NCBI GenBank assembly: GCA_026724425.1
Contig: JAIUCV010000023.1
Location: 5,027,958-5,091,957 of the forward strand
Source: Erythrophleum ivorense
Lineage: Eukaryota; Streptophyta; Magnoliopsida; Fabales; Fabaceae
DNA length: 64,000 bases
Direction of reading: 5' to 3'
Shown piece after piece: positions 1-10,765 of the stretch. The notes beneath the pieces were generated by a model. It saw nothing but the letters and a program-made list of their open reading frames with translations, made no database searches and was not told the DNA's origin. The position numbers and the translations under genes are program-made. Each line of letters opens with the position of its first letter. Position 1 is the first letter of the stretch.

Positions 1-570
1 TTTCCCCAATCTAAGTTATTAGACACTTGAGGCATGATTGATAGCTCCTAAAGATGCTTTCTCATGTGCTCAAGGAGTCATAGAAGTAGAAAACTTAAGA
101 TTGGACCCCATTAGCTACACTTTTGGCCAAGAAAGGGCCTTTTGCACATGATGTCATAGAATAGCCATATGACCTCTTCTAGCTATGAGATTTGACATGT
201 AGCTAGATTATGTTTAGAGCTTTCTGGGAAGTTAGAGTTCATGTCATTTAGAGGTCTATAGCATTTTCTATGATTTATCAAAGTTGACATCAGAAATTCG
301 GATTTCAGAAAATCACTGTTCATTTGGTCAGTTTAGAAATCATGTCATCCGAGGGGCAAACGTAGTCCAATGGCTACGAAATTTTATACACAGAAACTAG
401 ATGGTCACAGTGACTTGTAGGAACTGGAAGCACCTCATTTAGAGGTCCAGAGAGGAAGTTATGCAATTTCGAAGTTCCTGCCCAGAATCAGACACCCAAC
501 CAGACCCGAGGTACTGTTTCATCGGTTTCCGGGAAATTCTTTGGAAAAGTGAACGTAGGAAAATAATTTT
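1..570 (+). mobile_element. LTR fragment, family 1 (right part)
   Basis: Non-coding sequence that matches, in inverse orientation, part of the solo LTR at 34777-38558. For example, the stretch near 340-450 about a 'gaggggcaaacgtagtcc' block and a 'gcacctcatttagagg' block has its counterpart near 35640-35800. The left end lies outside the window. The right end is not sharp: likeness fades by about 570, and Helitron coding sequence begins at about 735. By inference it is the 3' part of another family 1 LTR inserted in the Helitron. No TSD can be tested. Confidence 0.6.
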
Positions 571-734
571 TGAATTATAATATGATATTCAATAATACCA
601 TATTAGCTTATATATTAGCTATATACTAGAATAGTACTATTTTTATTAAACTATATAATCTTCAATAATTGTATATTATTTTTTATTATATAATAATATG
701 TCATTAATTTTTTTTGTATTCACATAATAACATA

Positions 735-2000
735 TACAATTGAGTTCTAGAAATATGGATTGCCTCATTCTCATATATTATTATTCCTTTGTGAAGAAGA
801 TAAGTATCCTATAACAAAGGACATTAATAGGATCATATCAGCTAAAATACCTATCAAGGATAATTCCCAAAATTGTTTAATGCAATTAGTAGTTTTATGA
901 TGCATAGGCCTTGTGGTGTAGCCAATTATAATTCACTTTATATGGTTGATGGTAAATGTTCTAAACATTTCCCTAAGGCATTCAATGGATCAATTGTTAT
1001 TGATGATGAAGGTTGTCCAAGATACAAAAGAGCAAATAATTGTGCAACAATAGAAAAGAATGGTGTGGTTTTGAACAATAGATATGTAATTCTTTATAAT
1101 TCAAAATTCCTTACATGGTACAAAGTTCACATTAATATGGAATGTTAGAACCAAGCAAGATCTATAAAGTATCTATTCAGATATGTCAATAAGGTTCATG
1201 ATAAAGTAACTTCAGCTTTCTATAATGATTTTGCTAATATAGAATCTTGGCAATGTAATGAACATGTTTTATGATTGTAGATACTTATCTCCATGTGAGT
1301 TTATTTGGTGAATCTTTAGATTTGACATCAATTTTTGAGAACCCTTAGTTGAAATACTTTTTTTTTTTCATTTGCCTTAACAACAAATGATTATATTTTT
1401 TGATAATAAGCCTATTGATTTTGTGGTTGAGCATAATTCAAATAAGATTACAATGTTCAATATTTGGTTTGATTAGAGGCAAAAGAATTAACATATGTTG
1501 AATTTCCTACACAATTTGATTTATAAAAGGGACCTTCATCAATGGTCTCTTAGAAAGTGAGGATTATCAATTGGGAGATTGTACTATACTCTTATTGACA
1601 ATGGAGAAGTTTATTGTCTACGTACTCTCTTGAATGTAGTGAAAGGGCCAACATCTTTTGAAGAAATTAGAATAGTGAATGAAATTTTGCATTCTTCGTT
1701 TAAAGATGCATGTTATGCATTTGGTTTATTGGATGATGAAAAGGAATATAAATAGAATTATAGAAGCCAGTTACTAGGCTTCATTTGAGTATTTAAGGTG
1801 TCTATTTGCTATATCCTTGTTCTTAAATACTCTTTTCATGCCTAAATTAGTTTAGGAAAAAATAGGGGCATTACTAACAGATGACATTCTTTATAAGCAA
1901 AGATCAATTGTTAGGCATGATTGTAAGTTTATTTATCTTTCTTACACATAAATCCTACCATTTAAATATGGATATTTTGTTTCTTAAATTTCAATTGATG
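735..2000 (+). pseudogene. Helitron Rep/helicase pseudogene, Rep and central part
   Basis: This is the N-terminal half of a plant Helitron transposase, the HUH-endonuclease that nicks DNA for rolling-circle transposition. The HUH motif reads KYGLPHSHILLFL near 751-789, with the two histidines present. It continues as DINRIISAKIP and, from 873, as the only long open stretch (MMHRPCGVANYN, then DGKCSKHFPKAFNG). The tyrosine motif reads IKYLFRYVNK near 1160-1195, where the usual following glycine is a valine. Further on, CLRTLLNVVKGPTSFEEIR and KDACYAFGLLDDEKEY (about 1618-1752) match the region before the helicase. Stops and frameshifts break it at many places, for example a stop in place of a tryptophan-like position at 1146-1148. 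The left side may be cut by the LTR fragment at 1-570. Confidence 0.9.
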
Positions 2001-3879
2001 CAAATTGTAATGCCCGATTATTCTAGAAAGGCCTAAAAACTTATCAATTATAAAAGAAAATCCCTTAAATGGAAAGAATTGAGGCCAAACAAAATTAGAG
2101 CAATGATTTAGACATTAAAATGTGAGAATACAAGGCTAAGGATGCCTGAAAACCAAAGTCAAAATAGCTAAATAAAATTTGGCAAAAAGACAATGACATT
2201 TTCATAAATAAGAGTAACTTTTAAAAAATTAAAATAGGGATATTTAAATGAAAAAATTGAATCTTCAAGGGTTCTTAGAGCCTCTAAAAACCATAAGAAC
2301 CCTTAAAATAGTTAAAACCCCTTCAATTTATATTTTAGAATGTCAGTTGACTAAAACTTTAGCTAATTCATTCGAGAAGATTTTAAATCTAATTTGAGTG
2401 AAATCAAAGTTATATTATGAATTAGAGGACCTAAATTCATGATGGAAAAGACGGTTCTCAAAAAGAAGTTGAAATGAGCCCAAACAAAAGAAACCAAAAT
2501 GAGGGACTAAAATGGAATTTTGAAGAAGTCTTAAATGAACCCCCTTGCTTCTTATTTACACGCCCCACCTCTTCCTTTTCTCTTAACTAGCTCTATTTTG
2601 TCTCAAATCATAATTCTATCCTCCTTGAGGAGGCACACAAGAGAGAGAGCAAGGGAGGAGAAAAACATAGCAAAAAGAGTCATAATTTCATAGATTTTCA
2701 TGTTTTCTCCTTCTTCTAACTTCTTCTCCTCCTTCTCATCTCTTTTCCTATGGTTTTGATAATTGAATTGGGTCTATTTTATGGCTGGTTCAGTAGGAGA
2801 AGGAGAAAAATTGAAGGCAAGATTAGAAGCAATTGGAAGTTCCTTAGAAGAGTTAGAAATCAAGGTAAACTTCCATGGCTTTCTTGCTTTTTTCTTGGTT
2901 GCTTCTCCTATATATATGTTTGGCCATCACTAGGCCTACTCAATAGGGAATGAATTAAAGCTAAAACAAGGTAGAGATAAGGGTTTTCAAGTATGAGGAA
3001 TAAGAATATATAATTAGATTTAAAAGAGAAGCTTTAGAAATCAAGTTATGTGATTTAGGGTTCTTAGTGCACCTAGCCAATTTGGAAGCGTTCTAATGAT
3101 AATCTAGCCTATGTAAAAGTATATAAGAGATTATAAGACATCTAGGAAGTTTCACAAGCACCAATTCCCTAAGAAAAACCAAGCAAAATTCATGGGTGCT
3201 CACATTGTTATATGTCTCGACCTAGAGAAGATGAAGTACCTAAGAAGATTTTTCTTTGATTTAAGGATAGGAATGACCTAGATATGAGTAATAAATATTA
3301 AAGAAACCATTAGTTTGAATTTAGAAGTTGTAATTTATGAGATAGAAGTTTATGTTCCATTTTAAGGCCTATAGAAGCAACTTGAGTTTAGGCTCCTTGA
3401 ATTGAGTTTATGATGACTCTAAAGAATTTAAATGGAGTCATGAGACTTAAATTAAATGAGAAAGAGGAGCCAAGATCATGAATTCTAGATGTTACTTCAT
3501 TATACACTTATATGGAATCATAATGATGTCAAAAGATTAAATAAGCTTATATAGAGTTTGTGTGAAGCTAGAACTTGCGCCAATGATGAATTTGTGTCTT
3601 ATTTGATGTGTTTAGGCCAAGAAAATCAAGATCTCCCCAATTATAGGTATAAGGCTAAGAAAGGGAAGAAATAACCAAGAAAGAAAAGTTGTGTTCTTGA
3701 TACAAGATAGTTATTTAACCTTTCTTGCAAGCATTTCTTAGGTATTTGCTTGTCATTGGATGCTCATGTGTAAGTTCGAACTATGAGATATGTTTATAGT
3801 CATTGATTACATACTATGGTACCATTATGCTTTCTTGAAACATGTTTTGAATGCAAGATGACTTGAATGGAAGAGGTTG

Positions 3880-4055
3880 TGCTAAAAGTCCCTTAGAAGA
3901 GGTGAAGATTAGCCAAAAGTCCCTAAGAATGGGTAAGAAAAAGCCAAAAGTCTCAAAAAAAAAAAGTGAGGCTAAGTCAAAAGTCCCTTAAAGTGAGTGA
4001 GACAAATCCTAAAAGTCCCAAAAAAATTGAGTGAGGCTAGACTAACATCCCTTAA
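3880..4055 (+). repeat. LTR minisatellite, AAAAGTCCC units
   Basis: About five diverged units of roughly 30-40 bp, each built on AAAAGTCCC(T/C) followed by a GTGAG-like motif. The same block, inverted, occurs in the copies at 36541-36735 and 45560-45715. It therefore predates the spread of the family and is part of its LTR. Confidence 0.75.
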
Positions 4056-4194
4056 AGCCTATGTTTGACATTTATGAGTTTATATGATATGAAAATATGT
4101 TTATGTATATTCAGTAGGAGCTTTTATAGCATACTTGTATTCTTTGATATGTAAATGCATCATATATGTATATTTGAAAGGGTAAAGAGTTATT

Positions 4195-4211
4195 GGGATT
4201 CTTTGAATCTC
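4195..4211 (+). promoter_or_regulatory. Conserved LTR hairpin (GGGATTC/GAATCTC)
   Basis: GGGATTC, three bases, GAATCTC, followed by CAC. It is the copy A version of a short stem seen at a similar place in every long LTR of this window. The function is unknown. A transcript-end or packaging signal is only a guess. Confidence 0.5.
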
Positions 4212-5134
4212 ACTCTTCCCTATATTATGTCTAACCATGTCTAGGTGAACTTCAAGGAGTAAGGATTGGAAGCTAAGGAGCTTGAATCATAAGACTTTGA
4301 CAATAAGATAGGATTTTATGTATTGCAATGTCGAAGTATGTATGTATATGATGTTTATGAGATGTAAATTATTAAGCATGTATAAAAGTATATAAATATC
4401 ATGTATGAATAGGATTTGGAGCCAAATGTATGCTTATGTGAATTTTTGACCTCCTAGTGCCTTGATGTACATATGCATAATGACAACTAGGAAGGTAGTT
4501 TTGAGATGTATGAGATTTTGGACCATTTTAGAAGCTTCTATATGCTATATTTATGCTTTAAGATGTACTCAAATGGTTATGGAATAGCTATAAGGTCATT
4601 TGATACCATTTGACCTTATTATGGTTGCAAAATATGGCATAATCTTAAGTTGAATCACAAACTGACCAAATAGACGATTTTGTAGAATTTGGCATGAATA
4701 TAGATTTCATCTAGAGCTTTTTACAAAGTCAAAGAACACTATTTTTTGAGCTCTAGAGAATTTATTATAAATTTTTAAAATTGTCCAAATTATGCAGAAT
4801 TGTCTCAGTCATTGTTCATATGGCCAGTTTACATTTCTGTGTCATTTAGAGGACAAATGAAATCTAATACTGATGAAATTTTATAGACATATAGCTAACA
4901 TTATAAACTTTCTAGACCACTAAATTTGCATGAAAAGGAGTTGTATAAAGAGAGTTATGAATTTTTGGAGTTAGAGGTTTGGTGATATCCGAATACTATA
5001 GCAGCCTTTGATATACAATAGATTTTGTAGGCCAAATGAACTCATATGCAATTGAACTTTTTATTGCAATTAGGTCTCATCTTAAGCTTTCCATAGCCAC
5101 TGAGAGCACCCTATTTAGAGTTTTTTATAGGAAG

Positions 5135-5232
5135 ATATGAATTTTTAAAGTTTAGATTCAGTTGTAGGATGCACCAGTGACCCATATGAATTTTTAAAGT
5201 TTAGATTCAGTTGTAGGATGCACCAGTGGCCC
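5135..5232 (+). repeat. 49-bp tandem duplication inside LTR copy A
   Basis: Two adjacent 49-bp copies (5135-5183 and 5184-5232) starting with ATATGAATTTTTAAAG and differing at very few bases. No other family member shows it, so it arose after insertion or in this lineage only. Confidence 0.85.
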
Positions 5233-5628
5233 ATGTTACTATTCCATCAGTTTTCGTAGGGCAAACATGATTGTTTTGAGCTGAAATTTTTATGGTAGCT
5301 TTTAGAATAGTATAGTTTGCATGATTTGTATTTTTTTAGAATTAGTTATGATTTTTCAAAGTTCATGTTAAAATATAAAGCATATGCAAAATGGCAAGTG
5401 TGTTGTGATTTTGTGTTATGCACCTTGGACCTAAATTTTAAGCTTTAAATTATGTTAATTCTGGTTGACCAAATATGTTATGGATAGAAAATAAGTTTGG
5501 TAAGCTCACATGGTTCATTTAGCAATTAATGAATTATTTTGGCTTTTAATAACGATAAATTCTGTTGCTAAATGTGCTTAATTTATGAAAATGAACCTTT
5601 TTAACCAATTATGATGTAAAATGGATGC

Positions 5629-7350
5629 TAGTTACGTATGGTGTGACATAAATCACTTTCTTACTCTATTTCTATGTAAGAATAATGCAAGTTTTCACCT
5701 TTCAAAGGAAAAAATAAAAAATTTTGGTTTTATTGAAATAGAGAACTTGCTCAATAATAATGGTAAAAGTCAACATAATTTTGAATTTGTGCCTTATCCA
5801 AAGAATGTTAATGGACAAGCACACATTAATAAGTTGATGCATGATGAGCTTCAATATGACAGAGACATTTTAGCTAGAGAGTTTCAAGAGTACTTAAAGT
5901 CAGCCAATAATCAACAGATGAGTATTTATAATGAGATAATTAGTTCTGCTCATTTAGAAAATGGTGGCGTTTTCTTTGCTTATGGTTATAGAGGAACTAA
6001 TAAAACATTTTAATGGAAGACTCTATTAGCATCTTTACTATCAGAAGGTAAGATAGTTCTAAATATTATCTTAAGTGGTATAACTTCCATTTTGCTTCTT
6101 GGTGGTAGAACTGCATGTTCTAGGTTTTGTGTTCCTTTGCAAATAACTAAAGATTTTATTTGTAACATAAGACAAGGCAATAATTTAGCTAAGCTTTTAG
6201 TTGATAAAAAACTTATCATATGGAATGAGGCACCAATGACAAACAAGCTCTATTTTAGGCTCTTGATTGAAGCTTAAGAGATATAAAGTGATTAAGAAAT
6301 TTGAAATTTGCTCATTGACCTTTTGGAGGAAAAATAATAGTTTTTTGGGGTGACTTTAAACAAATTTTATCAATAATACCCAAGGGAATAAGGGAGGATA
6401 TAGTTTTCTCCATAATTGTCATACATATGGAATCATTGCAAATTATTGAAGTTGACACAAAATATGAGGCTTTGAATGTCTTGTTCAACTAACATTAACA
6501 AGAAAGTTAAACAATTTTTAGATTCGATAATTGCACTGGGAGAAGGAATAATAGATAAAGGGAATGATGGTGAAACTAATGTTATTATTCTAGATGATCT
6601 TTTTGTTAATTTCTTAGATGATCCTATAAAGGTAATTGTTGATAGCACTTAGTCAAATATATTCAAAAATATTGATGACATTAATTATTTTTCAAAAAAA
6701 AAGTTATCCTTGCTCCTAAATTGACAGATGTTGATGTTATTAATGAATGCATGCTATCCATGATTCTTGGTGAAGAAAATATATACTTGAGTTTAGATAG
6801 TGTCTGTAAGGCAAATGATAATAATAACTCTATAGATGATTTGTACACTACTAAGTTCTTAAACTCAATAATATTATCTAAAATGTTGAATCCTTTATTA
6901 AAGCTAAAGATTAGTGCTTTTATGATGTTACTTAAAAATATTGACAAATCAATGGATTTGTGCAATGGTACAAGATTAATTGTCAATAAATTGGAAAAAG
7001 CATGTTGTTGAAGGAAATGTTATTTCTAGAACTAATAAAGGTAAGAAGATTATTATTCCAAGAATGGTCATAACACCATCTGATTCCAAATTACCTTTTA
7101 ACCTATGACAAAACAATTTTATTAGTATTATGTTTCGTAATGACCATAAATTAGAGTCAAGGTCAATTTCTTTCAAAGGTTGTTTTGTATTTGTAAAGGC
7201 CTCTATTCACCCATAGTTAGTCATATGTTGCTACTTCAAGAGTTTGTAGTAGAAATAGGCTTAAATTTCTTATTATTGATAAAGATCGTAATCCAACAAA
7301 TATCACTTCTAATAATTTTTTTACAAAGAAGTATTCAATAATATGTGTTA
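5629..7350 (+). pseudogene. Helitron helicase pseudogene (PIF1-like domain)
   Basis: This is the PIF1-family DNA helicase half of the Helitron protein, which unwinds DNA during rolling-circle transposition. From about 5681 it reads SKEKIKNFGFIEIENLL and FVPYPKN, then the Walker A region GGVFFAYGYRGTNKTF (about 5964-6012), where the canonical glycine before lysine is an asparagine. The Walker B region is LIIWNEAPM (about 6214-6240), with the metal-binding aspartate changed to asparagine. Later motifs are SIIALGEG, NGTRLIV (about 6963-6984), IIIPRMVITPSDSKLPF (about 7048-7101) and YVATSRVCSRNRLKFLI (about 7229-7280). A stop at 6013-6015 and several later stops and frameshifts split it. Both ATPase motifs are damaged, so it is dead. 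Confidence 0.92.
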
Positions 7351-7455
7351 GGTAATTTTATGTATATTTCACAACTTCTTCTTATTTAAATATATCCATA
7401 TTGTATGATTTTATTAAATATCTATGTTATATGTTTTTTTAATGTATGAAGGACA

Positions 7456-7472
7456 TTGTACATGGTGTACAA
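7456..7472. repeat. Short perfect hairpin downstream of the helicase
   Basis: TTGTACA, a TGG loop, and TGTACAA. It lies about 100 bp past the end of helicase likeness. A CTAA follows at about 7489, but the base after it and the spacing do not match a clear Helitron 3' end, so it is listed only as a hairpin. Confidence 0.5.
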
Positions 7473-7699
7473 CATAGTGAGATAATAACTAACATTTTGT
7501 ATATCATATGTTTTAGCTGTGTTACTAGTTTCTTTATATGAAATTATGGAACAAAGAGGCTATGAATATTTGTATGTTACTAAAAGTTAAAATATCTTTT
7601 CTTGGTCTAATGATGATTGATATCACAAGTGTTTACTAATCAATCAAAGATTTCTTCTTCTTGATCATACTAACCATTCTATGATGCCTTTTAGGTATA

Positions 7700-8691
7700 T
7701 GACGCAAAACCATCTAGGAACCTTGTCCTAGAAACCTTCAACAAGATGATACTTTGTATGGGACCGGCTAGAAAAAAAGGAATGTTGGTCAAAGGAAAGA
7801 TCCTAAGAGAACTTGTTTCTTAGAACCCTAGCCTCAAAATGCCACAAAGGAAGATCAATCCTTTGATAAGTCACGTGAACTCTCAGAGAACACAAAGAAA
7901 CAAAAGCCTTACAAAGTATTGAATAATACTCAAATTCATTGATGATCTAAAATAGAGTACAATAGGGGGTCTTTTATAGGCAAAGTTTCTAAAAGATTTA
8001 AAATCCTAATAAAAGTTGAACTCTAAAATCTGATTAGAATTATTTTGAATGATGCCTAAAATCAAGGAATAAGATTAGGATATTAATTTTAACTTAATCT
8101 CCTAGATAAACTTCTTGACCAAGTCCAAAAATAATAATAAAATAATAAAAAACAAAATTCTCAAGGAATCCTAGTCAAAACTAATTAACTCTTTTAAATA
8201 GTCACATGGGATACTCATGCTTCATTAAAAATTACATGATTGACACATGATTTTTAATCTCTTGCAATTGGATTCCAAATGGGCCTTGTACTCCTCTTGT
8301 ATGTGTATAACTACATTGGGCCTTCAACATGTTAGACATTAACTCTAGTTGGTCTATGGACCTTCTTAGGACATTGGGCTTCCACTTGGACTTCCACTTT
8401 TGCATCTTTAAGGAGATCTTATGTCCAAAGTTTAATTAAGCATGTTTCGAATTGATCAAATATAGATCTTGGGCTCTAAACTTGGGCTGACGTCCAACAT
8501 AGATATTATCTTGAGCTCTTTGAGATTTTTAGACATATACTAGCACAATTTGGGCCTCTTGAATATAGACCATCCTTTCATGAGCCATTTGGACCTAACT
8601 CATACGCTTTTGAATGATTTTGGTTTCTTGATGGATGAAGGCTTCTCGAACTTGTTGTGCTTCAATGGGTATGCCTACTAATATCGTATCA
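7700..8691 (-). repeat. Full LTR of the rearranged gypsy element
   Basis: 992 bp with TG...CA ends. In the minus sense it begins TGATACGATATT right after a purine tract and ends GGTTTTGCGTCA at the TSD. Its 458-bp part 8234-8691 is repeated at 11795-12252 with the same length and few differences. By position it is the 3' LTR of a minus-strand element. Confidence 0.9.
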
Positions 8692-9255
8692 TTCCCTCCC
8701 TCTTTGAAAATATTTGTCCTCAAATATTCGCCATTAGGTGGTTTCATAGGAAGCAAATCTAGGCAATCACAACTCTTTTCAATGCTAGTTGAAGATGAGA
8801 GTCCATTGGATAGCTTCTTTGAAAACAAATCTCCACATAACTGCAAGGAGCTAGAATCAACAATAGGCAAAGATGGGTTAAGATTGTTAGTAGATAAACA
8901 AATATCCTTACACACACTCTCAACCTCTCTTTTTTCATCAAACAAGCTCACACTCATGCTTTTCTCACTTTTCTCATAACTCTCTAGCTCTTTCTTTTCA
9001 CTCACATTCTTTTCTTTTTCAAACTCATCTTTTTCTCTCTCTAACTCATGTTCTCTTTCTTTTTCTTTTGCTTTCACTAACTCATGTTCTCTCTCTTTTT
9101 CTTTCATTTTGTATGCTTGTACTATTCTCATTTGATCCTCATAAGCATCCATAGGATCAAGAGGTACTAATACATGATTTTTTTCATTGAATACAAATGA
9201 ATAGCAATAGTAATATCTGTGCTTATGCTTAACATATTTTTCAATGAAAGCACCA
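8595..9255 (-). pseudogene. gypsy protease-RT linker fragment
   Basis: The open frame on the minus strand includes CYSFVFNEKNHVLVPL and DPMDAYEDQMRIV, the stretch that follows the protease in many plant gypsy polyproteins. A charged coiled-coil-like segment made of KEKEREHEL repeats comes next, and it ends NIFKEGGND. That last motif is encoded by the purine tract itself, and the frame runs on into the LTR. The protease lies upstream and is absent here, and RT, RNase H and integrase, which should follow, are deleted. At about 9255 the sequence switches to gag on the other strand. The frame has no stops, which suggests the element is fairly young. Confidence 0.8.
8692..8706 (-). promoter_or_regulatory. 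Polypurine tract next to the 3' LTR
   Basis: On the minus strand AAAGAGGGAGGGAA lies directly before the LTR start TGATACG. This is where plus-strand DNA synthesis is primed in LTR retrotransposons, and it fixes the element's orientation as minus. Confidence 0.85.
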
Positions 9256-9823
9256 AAAATTATCATACACAAACGGTTTATCCCTAATTACTATTATAGG
9301 GAATTGCATGAGAGGCTCCAAAAGCTGAAGCAAGGTTCTATGAGTGTGGAAGATTATTATCAAGAAATGGAGATTACCATGATTAAGGCAAATGTGGAGG
9401 AAGACTGTGAAGCAACTATAGCCCGATTCATTGAGGGCTTAAATCCTGATATAGCTGCCCAAGTTGATTTATACAATTACCTAGATATGGAGGAACTCTT
9501 GCATAGAGCTATTAAGGTGGAAAAGCAACTAAGGGCTCGACAAAAGCTGAAAGTGACATCTAAGTCGAGTTCTTAGAGTGATTCCAAAGTCCCCTTCAAG
9601 CTAAAGATTGATTTCAAGTTTAAGGAGGAAAGTAAGGTAAAACCCTTTCAGGTTAAGGGTAAAACTAATTCAAAACCTTTCTCGTCTTCTAATCCTACTG
9701 CTTCCTCCTCTAAGGTTAGATGCTTTAAATGTAATGGTTTTGGTCACATTGCTTCACAATGTCCTAACAAACGAACTATGATTATTCTTGAGAATGGTGA
9801 TGTTCCTAGTGGGTCTTGCATCA
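9256..9823 (+). pseudogene. gypsy gag, partial copy 1
   Basis: C-terminal part of a gypsy gag, the nucleocapsid/capsid precursor. It begins mid-protein at IIIHKRFIPNYYYREL and runs through LKQGSMSVEDYYQEME and LNPDIAAQVDLYNYLD. It ends with a CCHC zinc knuckle CFKCNGFGHIASQC (about 9721-9763) and the tail GDVPSGSCI. One stop follows KSSS at 9574-9576. It matches 11228-11795 closely. Both copies stop at exactly the same tail, after which this copy runs straight into a primer binding site. The start is a junction with the inverted linker, not a real gene start. Confidence 0.88.
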
Positions 9824-9825
9824 TT

Positions 9826-9837
9826 TGGTATCAGAGC
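9826..9837 (+). promoter_or_regulatory. Primer binding site, initiator tRNA-Met type
   Basis: TGGTATCAGAGC, the usual plant LTR element site for the 3' end of initiator methionine tRNA. It normally sits just after the 5' LTR. Here it follows a truncated gag, which shows that a junction has been formed in front of the leader. Confidence 0.9.
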
Positions 9838-9984
9838 TTTGGTTCGCTAGTACAAGGTATATCTTTGTGTTTCCCTTCTGCTATTCTTCATATTTTCTCT
9901 CCTTCCATTTGTGTTATCTTTTCATTTTCATCTTTGTCTTCTATCTTCTTCCCTCTTCCATTGTTGTGTGTCTCTATACTCATT

Positions 9985-10110
9985 CAAAAAAAAAAAAGAG
10001 TGTGATACTCCAAAAAAAAAGTTAGAAAAAGAAAAAAAGAAGAAAAAAAAATTTGAAAAAAAAATAAATAATAAATAAATAAATAAGAAAGAAAGAGTGA
10101 AAAAAAAGTT
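9985..10110. repeat. A-rich simple-sequence tract
   Basis: Runs of A with interspersed G, plus a short (AAAT)n segment around 10065-10085. Low-complexity sequence in the gag leader. Confidence 0.9.
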
Positions 10111-10127
10111 GCAAGTTGTGGAGTTAG

Positions 10128-10266
10128 ATTCCTAATTGGAGTTAGTTTTCTAGTTTGAGTTAATTTCTTAATTGGACTCAATTTCCTAATTGGAGTTAGT
10201 TTCCTAGTTTGAGTTAATTTCCTAATTGGAGTTAATTTCCTAATTGGAGCTAGTTTCCTAATTTGA
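10128..10266 (+). repeat. Leader minisatellite, TTCCTAATTGGAGTTAG units
   Basis: About eight units of 17-18 bp on the pattern (T/C)CTA(A/G)TTGGAGTTA(G/A)TT, alternating between AATTGGAG and AGTTTGAG forms. It lies in the leader upstream of gag and not in the LTR. Confidence 0.88.
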
Positions 10267-10765
10267 TTGCATTGAGTAGCCACCAAGTTATCTACTTTCC
10301 CATTTGCATTCAAGTAAGGATTTTCTTTCCTAATTTTGAACTTGGTTCCCAAGTAGTTTCCTATTTTTAAAGTTTCTTATTTTCAGATTTTCCCTTTTCT
10401 TCTCCTTCCTTCCAAGCCATCCTTACCTCCTCTCCCCCCTTGTTTTCCTTTCCTCTTTCCCTCGTTATTACATATCCCTTTTTCTCCTTTGTTTGATTCT
10501 TTGGGAATTTACATCTTAGGATTTTAGTTTTTTTTTATTGCCACTAGTCTGATCTTTTCATTTGATTTGCTTGTGACTTGCTTAAAACACTTGTAAGAAG
10601 CAAATTATTGAGCGGTAAAAGGCTAGAGTGTAGCATCTTGATAAAAGCCAAATTTTGAGCGTAAACACGAGTGAATTACTATTCTTGAGTGTAAACACGT
10701 AAGCTAGTTATTTGCAAGGTCCTATATCTTTCGTTACTTTTTTTTGTACAAACTAATATTTCAGG

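Larger units (their letters stand above)
2006..5617 (+). mobile_element. Solo LTR, family 1 copy A
   Basis: Starts TGTAATGCCCG, as does the minus-strand copy at 34777-38558. It shares with other family members a leader with stretches such as 'gagccaagg', a block of AAAAGTCCC repeats (3880-4055), a GATTC hairpin (4195-4211), and late blocks that match 'ctcatatggtcc' and 'gatactgaatga' in the other copies. No gag-pol lies within it, so it is a solo LTR. The right end is uncertain by about six bases. CAAAT before and AAAAT after (5618-5622) is one candidate TSD with one mismatch. GATGC at 1997-2001 and 5624-5628 is a perfect alternative that would leave short filler at both ends. Confidence 0.8.
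1923..5680 (+). other. Possible Helitron intron holding a solo LTR
   Basis: A consensus donor GTAAGT sits at 1923-1928, and a pyrimidine-rich tract ending in AG sits at 5653-5680. The helicase reading breaks after TDDILYKQRSIV just before the donor and resumes as NNASFHLSKEKI just after the acceptor. In plant Helitron helicases these two segments are adjacent. The codon phase is not preserved exactly, so a frameshift or a slightly different splice site must be assumed. The LTR at about 2006-5617 lies wholly inside this stretch. Confidence 0.4.
9838..10765 (+). other. Untranslated leader of the rearranged gypsy element
   Basis: Non-coding leader between primer site and gag. It contains an A-rich tract (9985-10110), a minisatellite (10128-10266) and long pyrimidine-rich stretches (10380-10480). 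TATTTCAGG directly before the ATG at 10766 looks like a splice acceptor, and ACAAGGTATAT near 9851 like a donor, so a leader intron is possible but not shown. Confidence 0.55.

Noticed and set aside
5470..5474. CAAAT as right TSD of LTR copy A
   Set aside because: Sequence after this point still matches the late blocks of copies C and D (CTCACATGGTTC, then GAATTATTTT), so the LTR continues to about 5617.
7441..7492. Helitron 3' terminus (hairpin then CTAA)
   Set aside because: The hairpin is only 7 bp, the CTAA is followed by C and not T, and the spacing is long. No second copy supports it.
8595..9272. 225-codon minus-strand ORF as a separate protein gene
   Set aside because: Its sequence is the protease-RT linker of a gypsy polyprotein running through the polypurine tract into the LTR, so it is a fragment and not a gene.
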